NCBI GenBank assembly: GCA_031549965.1
Contig: JAVBPB010000064.1
Span: forward strand, 1-64,000
Length of the DNA: 64,000 bases
From: JAVBPB01 sp031549965
GTDB taxonomy: Bacteria > Bacillota > Clostridia > Lachnospirales > Lachnospiraceae
Direction of reading: 5' to 3'
The notes under the pieces were generated by a model that was not told where the DNA came from, searched no databases, and saw only the letters and a list, made by a program, of their open reading frames with translations. Of this stretch, positions 43,699 to 51,598 are shown piece by piece (positions within the stretch are counted from its first letter, which is position 1; each line of letters starts with the position of its first letter). The translations under genes were made by a program, and so were the position numbers.

Positions 43699-43727
43699 TT
43701 GAAATTTACTAAAAAAAGATGTATACT
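43699..43727 (+). promoter_or_regulatory. Promoter of the NUDIX gene
   Basis: TTGAAA (43699-43704), 17 bp, TATACT (43722-43727). A short inverted repeat (43752-43759 with 43771-43778) lies in the leader before AGGAGGG. Confidence 0.7.
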
Positions 43728-43796
43728 ATGAGCAGTTATTGAAAACACACCATACAATTTATTATATTTCAATTGTATAAAACAGGAGGGATTGCG

Positions 43797-44249
43797 ATGA
43801 TAGAGGCAACGAGCTGTGGCGGTGTGGTTATATTCAGAGGAAAAATTTTATTACTGTATAAGAATTATAAGAATAAGTATGAAGGCTGGGTTCTTCCCAA
43901 GGGGACAGTGGAAGAAGGCGAGGAATATAAGGAGACTGCAATTAGAGAAGTTAAAGAAGAAACAGGTGTAACAACTTCAATTATTAAATATATTGGTAAA
44001 AGCCAATACTCTTTTAGTACGCCAGCAGATACAGTTAATAAGGATGTTCATTGGTATTTAATGATGGCTGACAGCTATTACAGCAAACCACAGCGTGAGG
44101 AATATTTTGTTGACTCAGGATACTATAAGTTTCATGAAGCCTTTCATTTATTAAAATTTACAAATGAAAAGCAAATATTAGAAAGAGCCTTTAATGAATA
44201 TTTAGATTTGAAAAAAAGTAATCTTTGGGGAAATAGAAAGTATTTTTAG
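43797..44249 (+). CDS. NUDIX hydrolase
   Basis: A 150-residue NUDIX protein. The box begins GTVEEGEEYKETAIREVKEE and ends TG (about residues 39-60), matching Gx5Ex7REUxEExGU. The N-terminal SCGGVVIFRGKILLLYKNYK and PKGTVEEGE are close to diadenosine-polyphosphate or MutT-like hydrolases of Clostridia. The substrate is not determinable. The start is the ATG after AGGAGGGATTGCG; an earlier in-frame ATG lies before that ribosome site. Confidence 0.93.
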   Translation: MIEATSCGGVVIFRGKILLLYKNYKNKYEGWVLPKGTVEEGEEYKETAIREVKEETGVTTSIIKYIGKSQYSFSTPADTVNKDVHWYLMMADSYYSKPQREEYFVDSGYYKFHEAFHLLKFTNEKQILERAFNEYLDLKKSNLWGNRKYF

Positions 44250-44256
44250 CTAATAT

Positions 44257-44296
44257 AAAAATGACTGTGTACATTTTAAAGTTCACAGTCATTTTT
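44257..44296. terminator. Bidirectional terminator, NUDIX / cyclophilin
   Basis: A 13-bp stem AAAAATGACTGTG (44257-44269) with CACAGTCATTTTT (44284-44296) between convergent genes. Confidence 0.9.
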
Positions 44297-44304
44297 GCAT
44301 TTAA

Positions 44305-44823
44305 CTACATAGTTTCTGGTTCTGGGTATTCAACTCCCTGTAAATCAACAGTCATAGTCTTTATTTTTTGCTCTGCAAGTGGTCGGTCTCTAAAATCTAC
44401 CTTAGTCTCAGCTATTTCATCAACAATTTCTTGTCCCTCTATAACTTTACCAAAAGCTGCATAAGCTCCGTCTAAGTGAGGTGAGTTTTTGTGCATAATA
44501 AAGAATTGAGAACCGGCTGAGTTTGGATTTTGTGATCTTGCCATTGAAAGGACTCCAGCGGAATGTTTTAAATCATTATTAAAGCTATTATCTTTAAATT
44601 CTCCTTTTATTGAGTAGCCAGGGCCACCCATACCAGAGCCTTCAGGGCATCCTCCCTGAATCATAAATCCTTTGATTACACGATGGAAGATAAGTCCGTC
44701 ATAATACTTTTTATTGATTAAGGATATGAAATTATTTACTGTATTTGGTGCAACATCAGGATAAAGTTCGATTTTGATTATTTTGCCTGATTCAGTTTCA
44801 AGAGAAACAATAGGATTTGACAT
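44305..44823 (-). CDS. Peptidyl-prolyl cis-trans isomerase, cyclophilin type
   Basis: A 172-residue cytoplasmic cyclophilin. Active-site blocks are FHRVIKGFMIQGGCPEGSGMGGPGYSIKGEF, GVLSMARSQNPNSAGSQFFI and LDGAYAAFGKVIEGQEIVDEI. Catalytic Arg is in FHRV. It has no signal peptide. AAGGAATAC precedes the ATG. Monocistronic. Confidence 0.96.
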   Translation of the reverse strand: MSNPIVSLETESGKIIKIELYPDVAPNTVNNFISLINKKYYDGLIFHRVIKGFMIQGGCPEGSGMGGPGYSIKGEFKDNSFNNDLKHSAGVLSMARSQNPNSAGSQFFIMHKNSPHLDGAYAAFGKVIEGQEIVDEIAETKVDFRDRPLAEQKIKTMTVDLQGVEYPEPETM

Positions 44824-44999
44824 TAAGTATTCCTTCTTTCATTTGTTTTTTAGATATATCATATATAATAGTATACATTGTAATATTTGTAAATAGTTAT
44901 TTAATTTTTTAGTATTGACTTTTTTTAGTTGAAAACTTTATATTAATGTGTTATTCTAATCCTGTTGCTTTAAAGTATACAGATAATTGGAGGATAAAA

Positions 45000-45626
45000 A
45001 TGGAAAAAAATGATTTTCAAAATGTTAAGATTGTGTATGCTGATCCTTCAGCATTGGGATTATTTGGACTTGCTATGGTAACCTTAGTTGCATCCAGCCA
45101 AAAGCTTGGAATAACTGAAGGTGTAGCATTAGTACTTCCATGGGCAATCTTTTTAGGAGCATTGGCTCAGTTAGTAGCTGCAATAATTGATTTTAAACAT
45201 AATAATGTTTTTGGTGGAACAGCTTTTGCAGGTTATGGATTTTTTTGGCTTGGTGTTGGAATGACATGGCTTATTAATCTTGGTGCGTTTGGTCAGAAAT
45301 TAGCTGATAATGCAGATCCTAGGCAATTAGGTGTGGCATTTATAGGATATTTAATATTTACATTATTCATGACAATTGGTGCAATGGAAACACATAAAGT
45401 TTTATTTTCAATATTTGTATTAATTGACTTTTTATTTTTAGGGTTGTCTGTTAGTACTCTTGCTAAAAATGAAGGCGTTAAGGAACTTTTCCATAACGTA
45501 GCAGCAATTTCAGAATTATTAATCGCAATTCTTTCTTTCTATGGTTCAGCAGCAGCAGTATTAAACAAACATTTTGGAAGAGTGTTTTTACCAGTTGGGA
45601 AACCATTTGGAATATTTAAAAAATAA
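45000..45626 (+). CDS. Acetate uptake transporter, GPR1/FUN34/YaaH (SatP) family
   Basis: A 208-residue membrane protein with six transmembrane helices. Family motif ADPSALGLFGLAMVTL (NPAPLGLxGFA-like), the FGGTAFAGYGFFWLGVG region and AAVLNKHFGRVFLPVG end match SatP/AceTr. It imports acetate or succinate with protons. The ATG follows TTGGAGG; an earlier in-frame ATG has no ribosome site. It ends in a strong terminator. Confidence 0.93.
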   Translation: MEKNDFQNVKIVYADPSALGLFGLAMVTLVASSQKLGITEGVALVLPWAIFLGALAQLVAAIIDFKHNNVFGGTAFAGYGFFWLGVGMTWLINLGAFGQKLADNADPRQLGVAFIGYLIFTLFMTIGAMETHKVLFSIFVLIDFLFLGLSVSTLAKNEGVKELFHNVAAISELLIAILSFYGSAAAVLNKHFGRVFLPVGKPFGIFKK

Positions 45627-45655
45627 AAAGGAGGTGTATATACACCTCCCTTTTT
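45627..45655. terminator. Bidirectional terminator after the acetate transporter
   Basis: A perfect palindrome GGAGGTGTAT/ATACACCTCC (45630-45649) flanked by A and T runs, between convergent genes. Confidence 0.88.
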
Positions 45656-46805
45656 ATGCCAAATTTTTTTGTACATTAAATAATGACTCTAATACCAGCC
45701 AGTTTTGTGGAAAATATCGATTAATAGTCCAATAACTTGGGCCTGAAAGTTCTTTATTATAAATTAGTATTAATTTTGAATTAATACTTCTTGCATCCTC
45801 AAACCATACAATATGTTTAGTACCATTTGGTTCATAATATTCAATAAATGGAGACATGGCAACATTATCAAATGAGATTTGTGCTTTATTTCTTCTTGCA
45901 ATGTCAACAGCATCATAATTCGATACTACACTGGCACGACTGCCTTGTGTAAATGGAAGAGTCCAATTGTAACCATAATTTGGAATTCCCATAAGAATTT
46001 TTTCTGAGGGAATTTCAGTTAATGCATAATCCACTACCTTTTCAACTTGAGGGAGAGGAGCAACGGGCATTGGCGGACTGTAAGTATATCCCCACTCATA
46101 AGTCATCAAAACCACCCGATCAGCAACCGTTCCAAAAAAGTTATAATCATGTGCCTCATAAAGAGTACCTTTTTGTTCTGTTGAGGTTTTAGGAGCAGCA
46201 GCAACAGTAAGAAGAAATCCTTCGTTATGCATTGCAGTGCTTACTTTAGAAAGAAAATCATTATATGCATCCCTATCGCTTGGTAATACATATTCAAAAT
46301 CAACATTTAATCCCATATAACCCTTTTGTTTCATGGTAGTAATAATATTATTAATAAGCAAATCCGAAACAGCGGTACTATACAAAATATCACTAACTAA
46401 TTGGCTATCAAACCCCCCGGTGGATTCAATATTATTGATTACCATAATTGGCATAGTTCTAAATATTTTACACATGTTAATCAAGTGCTCATCATCAACT
46501 TGACTAAGAGTTCCATCAGCTCTTACACTATAGCTGAAAATACTTAAATAAGTTAAGTGGGGTAAAGTTTTAGAAAGAACATCATCTTTAATATTAGGGA
46601 AGGCATAGCCATTTACTTCTATAGTCCCTAATTTATCAGTAACGTCCACATCAGTAAGCACAAGCGTTTGACCGATTACCAAGGTTTGCTCAAGTGGGAT
46701 TTCATTTTCAAGAGCTATCCTTTTATAATCCATACCATAAGTATTTCCAATGGAATACAGGCTATCACCTTGTTTAACAACATAAATTAAGATAAAAAAC
46801 ACCAA
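45654..46805 (-). CDS. LysM-GH18 spore cortex-type hydrolase (YaaH-like)
   Basis: A 383-residue protein. A single LysM domain (about 7-55, YVVKQGDSLYSIGNTYGM) and a GH18 domain (about 75-380). The catalytic motif reads GLNVDFEYV near 168-176, with the general acid Glu kept. MTYEWGYTYSPPMPVAPL and GIPNYGYNW are typical of the YaaH/YdhD/SleL group that hydrolyses cortex muramic lactam during germination. There is no signal peptide, as usual for YaaH proteins. The start is a GTG with weak AAAGAAAG; an alternative start further in is possible. Supports a spore-forming host. Confidence 0.9.
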   Translation of the reverse strand: MVFFILIYVVKQGDSLYSIGNTYGMDYKRIALENEIPLEQTLVIGQTLVLTDVDVTDKLGTIEVNGYAFPNIKDDVLSKTLPHLTYLSIFSYSVRADGTLSQVDDEHLINMCKIFRTMPIMVINNIESTGGFDSQLVSDILYSTAVSDLLINNIITTMKQKGYMGLNVDFEYVLPSDRDAYNDFLSKVSTAMHNEGFLLTVAAAPKTSTEQKGTLYEAHDYNFFGTVADRVVLMTYEWGYTYSPPMPVAPLPQVEKVVDYALTEIPSEKILMGIPNYGYNWTLPFTQGSRASVVSNYDAVDIARRNKAQISFDNVAMSPFIEYYEPNGTKHIVWFEDARSINSKLILIYNKELSGPSYWTINRYFPQNWLVLESLFNVQKNLA

Positions 46806-46826
46806 CTTTCTTTATTGAGATAATAA

Positions 46827-47174
46827 TTATTTGTATTGAATTGGATCATCAATTAAAGTCGCAAAAGTATACTCGTGACAATGGCATTCGCACCTTGTTG
46901 TATATCCCGTTACATAGTGTATATGTCCATCTCCAACTTTAACAGCAGGGCCGGATTCATCACAAATATTATGGTAATGTCCTTTAAAAGAGTCTGTATT
47001 AGTTATAATTTTATGTCTGTGGCTTCCACATTCAGTGGGAATGGCCTCACTGCTAACACCTGCAAAACGATGATTATGAGGGCAATCACCTAATTCTGCA
47101 ATAAAAGTACTGCCTAAAAACTCATGAACATGCTCTTTTTTCTTCTTTTCGCAACATTTATTACCATAATCCAT
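46827..47174 (-). CDS. YmaF family His/Cys-rich protein
   Basis: A 115-residue protein of the YmaF family: HVHEFLGSTFIAELGDCPHNHRFAGVSSEAIP, SHRHKI, GHYHNI, GDGHIHYVTGYTTRCECHCHEYTF. Repeated H-x-H and C-x-C pairs suggest metal binding (inference). Role unknown; it is found in Bacilli and Clostridia spore formers. AAGGTGGTGG precedes the ATG; a TTGACA box at 47221-47226 on the minus strand is its probable promoter. Confidence 0.8.
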   Translation of the reverse strand: MDYGNKCCEKKKKEHVHEFLGSTFIAELGDCPHNHRFAGVSSEAIPTECGSHRHKIITNTDSFKGHYHNICDESGPAVKVGDGHIHYVTGYTTRCECHCHEYTFATLIDDPIQYK

Positions 47175-47220
47175 TTTGCCACCACCTTATAATTTTATAT
47201 AAAATAACATATGCATTAAT

Positions 47221-47303
47221 TGTCAATTGGTGAAAACAAAAACTAAGTAACCTCTTTTTTACATGGTAAAAAATTTGACTTATGGTTTAGATTATGATAA
47301 AAT
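47221..47303. promoter_or_regulatory. Divergent promoters, YmaF gene and GGDEF/HD-GYP gene
   Basis: Plus strand: TTGACT (47275-47280), 17 bp, TAAAAT (47298-47303) for the large signalling gene. Minus strand: TTGACA (47221-47226) with a TATAT-rich -10 about 17-19 bp away for the YmaF gene. Confidence 0.6.
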
Positions 47304-47343
47304 TACATAATAACATGGGATTTTACATATTGAGGTGTAAATT

Positions 47344-50300
47344 ATGAAAAATAAAAATATTCGTAAACATGAAAAATTGTTTATTAATAGTAAATACAGA
47401 CAAATGCTAAAGACAGTTTTGACATTATTACTGGTTATCATAGTAGCACTTTTTAGCATTAATCTTTATTCTGACAAAGTTGAAAGGCTTTTAAAAGACT
47501 CAACAGAAATAAATCTTATAGAAATGGCAAAGCAGATAGCTCACACCGTGGAAGAACAGATTAATTCAGAAATAGCCATATTAGAGGCTCATGTGAATTC
47601 AAGTTTTAATAGCAAAATCATAGAAGAAGATTTAAAAATAAAAGAATTGGAGGATTTTGCAAAGAATAATGACTACGCCCGAATATACTTAGTTGATCTC
47701 AATGGTAAAGCTGAGTCATCAGATGGTGTAATAGTTAATTTCTTTGATAATCCTTATTTTCAGTTAGCACGCAAAGGAACGTCTAATATTTCAAAAGTTT
47801 TTAGAAGTATTGTTGATGTAGGTCAAATATATGTGGCTTATTTTGTTCCTGTTATTAAAGATGATAAGGTAATTTATGTTGTTGCAGGAACAAAGACTAT
47901 TAGTAATATTGAAAATGAAATATCTGTTCCATTTTATGGCGGAAAAGGTAGAATACATATTATAGATAAATCCGGTGAGGTAGTATTTCATAATAGAATT
48001 GATGTGGCATGTGAATTATTACAGATTCCATTTGGTAAAAACTATGATGAATCATATGAAGGTAGTATTCTTAATAGTTTGTATAGTAATAATTCAATTG
48101 AATCAGTTAATAAATTATTAAGTGATATTGATAGAAATATTGCTGGGACAATTAGGATGAATTTAGGAAATCATAATCGTTACGTTTCCTATGCTCCAAT
48201 AAACGGAGTACATGATTGGTTAGTATTAGCAGATATTGAGCCAGAAGTAGTTTTCTCAAAATCAATAGTTGTAATTAACATGACTATTGCATTATGTATT
48301 GTGATAGCAGTTATATTAATCAGTGCATATTTTTACATCATTTTGGAACGAAAAAGAAATGAAAGACATTTGCTAAGTGAAAGGGAAGTTTATAAAACAG
48401 TAATAGAGAAAAATGTTGATCTGGTGTTAGAAGTTGATGTGAACTCTAATATGGTTGAATTTTACATTTCTGAATTGTCAAGGTCATTGTTTATCAGAAT
48501 GTTCGGTGAAGATGCAGCTTTAGTTTCTGACTATGATATGCATATGGATTTTATGGAATCAAGAATACATCCTGATGATAAAGGAATCTTTGCTAAAATG
48601 CCAGATGAAAATAATAAATTACATCATTTGTCAAGAGAATATAGGTTTAAATGTATATTAGATGATGAATATATTTGGATACGTTCCACTCGTTCAATAA
48701 TAAAAGGCATAAATGGAAAAACCAAGAGAATAGTAATTAGTGTAATTAATATTAATGAGCAGAAAGTTAAAGAAATTAATCTTATAAATGCAGCAGAAAT
48801 TGATGCTATGACAGGTGTTTTCAATAAAATTACAACTATTAATAAAATAGATGAATATCTCTTTGATGAAGGCAGGGACGGTCAACATGCTCTTCTTATG
48901 ATTGATATTGATAATTTTAAGAAGATTAATGATGCATATGGAACAATTTTTGGAGATCAGTTAATTAAAAAATTAAGCTTATCAATTAAAAACTCATTTT
49001 ATTCACATGACGTTATAGGAAGGGTCGGTGGTGATGAATTTGTAGTTTTAATGAAAAACTATAAAAATATCACTTCTCTTAAATTTAAAATTAATAAAAT
49101 GTTAGATTATGTTTATAATAAAGTTGATAATGATGTATACAATTATATACTTTCTGCCAGTGTGGGAATTTCAAGATATCCAGAAGATGGTAAGGTTTTT
49201 GTTGATTTAGTAGGAAAATCAGATCTTGCTATGTATCAGGCGAAAATGCTTGGAAAAAACACATTCTGCTTATATAATGATTTAACAGAAAACGCACTAA
49301 GTACCTATACATATACAAAAGACGTTACAAAAAGAATTGGAGATCTTACATTATCTTTTGAAAACAGTTCAGAGGGAATGCTATTATGTTATGTGGATAA
49401 GAAGGAAATTAAATGCCTAAAAGTTAATTCATCATACTTAATATTACATGGTATTGAAAGAGGTATGGTTGAAGGTGCTACAATTTCTGATTCTGAAGAA
49501 ATGACAACTATGTGCGAAAAGATTTATGCATGTGTTGATGAAAAATTGAAAGTACTGTATACTGATAAGTTTGTGGTATCAGGTGTAGAATGTGTTGTAG
49601 AGTCTTCAATAAGTATTGCCATGCATTCTGAACAAATATTTTATGTTATTGTTACCGAAAGAGATATAACAGAAAAAATTAGAAGAGAAAAAGAAAGTAG
49701 AAAAGTAATCAAAGAGTATAATGCATTATTTAATTCCACATATGATGGTATAGTTATGGTAGAGTATAATGAAGACACAAAGAAATTTACTCATACACGA
49801 GCTAATAAAAAGTATTGTGAAATATTTGAAGTTGATGAAAATGTGATTGAAGGCTCTACTTTAGATGAATACCTTTCAGAACAGGGTATAAATATGGCAA
49901 GTATGGTAATTGCAACAGGTATGCCAAACAATTATATTTGTACAAGAAAAGGTAAACAACACGATAAATTTGTATTAGTGAATTTAGTGCCATATGTTGA
50001 TGAAGCAAATAAGAATTTTTTAGTTTTAACATGTAAAGATGTTACGAGAGAACATGTTTTGTCGGATGAAAAGGAAGTTTATGCAGAGCGTTTTAAGGCC
50101 ATAATTGGGGATAATACAGCATCTATTTTTGTACTATTAGAAGATGCAGACAATGAGCTGATGGTGGTAGAGGCCAATGAACATTTCCTTAAGTTAGTTG
50201 ACCGAGAACATAAAGATTGTAAAAATATGAAATTAGAAGAATTAAGCGATAAATTTCACACTAAAATTATTAAAGAAAGCTTTTACGAAGCAACTAGAAC

Positions 50301-51474
50301 AAAAGAACCATTTTTTACTGATTTTTATGATTGGCATTTTGATAAGTATTATAATTATGTTGCTCATCCAGTATTTAGAAATGAAGATGTCATATCAGTA
50401 ATTGTTAGTGTAAGAGATATTACACAAATAAGACAATTAAGGGATGACAATGAATATTTAATAAGGCATGACGGATTGACAGGACAATATTCAAGATATT
50501 ATATGGAGAATTTACTTGATTCTATTGTTGAAAAAGAAAATCTGTCAATTACTATAATGAATATAGTAGGTATGAACTTGTTAAATGAAGCTTTTGGTAT
50601 GGCAACAGGAGACTTTATATTAAAAAAAGCAGGTCAGGTTATTGCAGAAATATTTGAGGATGCTAGCATAGGAAGGTGGGGCAGTGATGAGTTTATTATT
50701 GTTGCTGATTCATATTCCGAAGAAGAAATAAAAGACAAAATAAAGTTAGTCGAAAGTTTTGAATATGCTTATGATGACATTAAAATTACAATTGGTTTTT
50801 CAATTGGTACCGTTTTTGCAGAAAAGTCTGATATGATAGGGGATCTTCCAAGAAAAGCACTTGGTGCCATGAATAATCACAGATATGTACTTATGGGAAG
50901 TAAGGAAGTGGAAAATAAGTATATTGATTATATTCTAAATATTCTGGTTGAGAAAAACCATGAGTCAGCTGAACATGTTACACGTATGCAAGAAATTGCC
51001 GAAGATTTTGGTAATGAAATAGGTCTTACTCAAAAAGATATTGAGATTTTAAAATATGCCGCAAGATTACATGATATTGGAAAAATCGGTGTACCTCAGG
51101 ATATTCTCTCCTTGCCAAGAAATCTTACAGAAGATGAAATGGATCAAGTTAGAAAGCATTGTAATGTAGGTTATCGAATTGCTGTATCATCAAAAGTAAT
51201 AGAAGATGCGGCACAGTGTATACTTTGTCATCATGAAAGATATGACGGTAAAGGTTATCCTAACAACTTAAAGGGTGAAGATATACCATATCTTGCAAGA
51301 ATTATTAATATAATCGACTCATACGAGGTGATGTCAAGAGGAAGAGCATATAAAAATGCAATGACCCCAGAAGAAATAGAGCAGGAATTAATGAAATGCT
51401 CAGGTTCTCAGTTCGATCCTGAACTTGTTAAGCAATTTATTGCTTGTATTAAGGCTGGGAAATATCTAATATGA
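47344..51474 (+). CDS. Membrane GGDEF / HD-GYP cyclic-di-GMP signalling protein
   Basis: A 1376-residue protein combining synthesis and degradation modules. TM1 (about 18-40), a dCache-like extracellular sensor (40-300), TM2 (about 306-333), PAS region (340-475), an intact GGDEF domain with GRVGGDEFVVL near 558-568, two or more PAS domains (650-1040), a second GGDEF-like domain whose signature is degraded to GRWGSDEFIIV (about 1108-1118), and a C-terminal HD-GYP domain with LHDIGKIG (about 1241) and CHHERYDGKGYP (about 1294). The first cyclase and the phosphodiesterase should be active; the second GGDEF may be regulatory or weak. Monocistronic with its own promoter. Type IV pilus genes 10 kb downstream are plausible targets. 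Confidence 0.93.
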   Translation: MKNKNIRKHEKLFINSKYRQMLKTVLTLLLVIIVALFSINLYSDKVERLLKDSTEINLIEMAKQIAHTVEEQINSEIAILEAHVNSSFNSKIIEEDLKIKELEDFAKNNDYARIYLVDLNGKAESSDGVIVNFFDNPYFQLARKGTSNISKVFRSIVDVGQIYVAYFVPVIKDDKVIYVVAGTKTISNIENEISVPFYGGKGRIHIIDKSGEVVFHNRIDVACELLQIPFGKNYDESYEGSILNSLYSNNSIESVNKLLSDIDRNIAGTIRMNLGNHNRYVSYAPINGVHDWLVLADIEPEVVFSKSIVVINMTIALCIVIAVILISAYFYIILERKRNERHLLSEREVYKTVIEKNVDLVLEVDVNSNMVEFYISELSRSLFIRMFGEDAALVSDYDMHMDFMESRIHPDDKGIFAKMPDENNKLHHLSREYRFKCILDDEYIWIRSTRSIIKGINGKTKRIVISVININEQKVKEINLINAAEIDAMTGVFNKITTINKIDEYLFDEGRDGQHALLMIDIDNFKKINDAYGTIFGDQLIKKLSLSIKNSFYSHDVIGRVGGDEFVVLMKNYKNITSLKFKINKMLDYVYNKVDNDVYNYILSASVGISRYPEDGKVFVDLVGKSDLAMYQAKMLGKNTFCLYNDLTENALSTYTYTKDVTKRIGDLTLSFENSSEGMLLCYVDKKEIKCLKVNSSYLILHGIERGMVEGATISDSEEMTTMCEKIYACVDEKLKVLYTDKFVVSGVECVVESSISIAMHSEQIFYVIVTERDITEKIRREKESRKVIKEYNALFNSTYDGIVMVEYNEDTKKFTHTRANKKYCEIFEVDENVIEGSTLDEYLSEQGINMASMVIATGMPNNYICTRKGKQHDKFVLVNLVPYVDEANKNFLVLTCKDVTREHVLSDEKEVYAERFKAIIGDNTASIFVLLEDADNELMVVEANEHFLKLVDREHKDCKNMKLEELSDKFHTKIIKESFYEATRTKEPFFTDFYDWHFDKYYNYVAHPVFRNEDVISVIVSVRDITQIRQLRDDNEYLIRHDGLTGQYSRYYMENLLDSIVEKENLSITIMNIVGMNLLNEAFGMATGDFILKKAGQVIAEIFEDASIGRWGSDEFIIVADSYSEEEIKDKIKLVESFEYAYDDIKITIGFSIGTVFAEKSDMIGDLPRKALGAMNNHRYVLMGSKEVENKYIDYILNILVEKNHESAEHVTRMQEIAEDFGNEIGLTQKDIEILKYAARLHDIGKIGVPQDILSLPRNLTEDEMDQVRKHCNVGYRIAVSSKVIEDAAQCILCHHERYDGKGYPNNLKGEDIPYLARIINIIDSYEVMSRGRAYKNAMTPEEIEQELMKCSGSQFDPELVKQFIACIKAGKYLI

Positions 51475-51482
51475 GGTACTAT

Positions 51483-51561
51483 ACTCCCCAAGATGTAGGG
51501 TATCTAAGTTGAGAAAGGATGATATCTTTTCTCAACTTAGATATCCTACATTTTGGAGAGT
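51483..51561. repeat. Long hairpin (34-bp arms) between convergent genes
   Basis: Arms 51483-51516 and 51528-51561 match at 31 of 34 positions, and two of the three differences allow G-U pairing. The loop is 11 nt. It separates two convergent genes and could end both transcripts, although T runs directly after the stem are weak. Confidence 0.9.
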
Positions 51562-51598
51562 AAAAAGTAAATTGGTAAAACCCTACCTTGAATAAATA

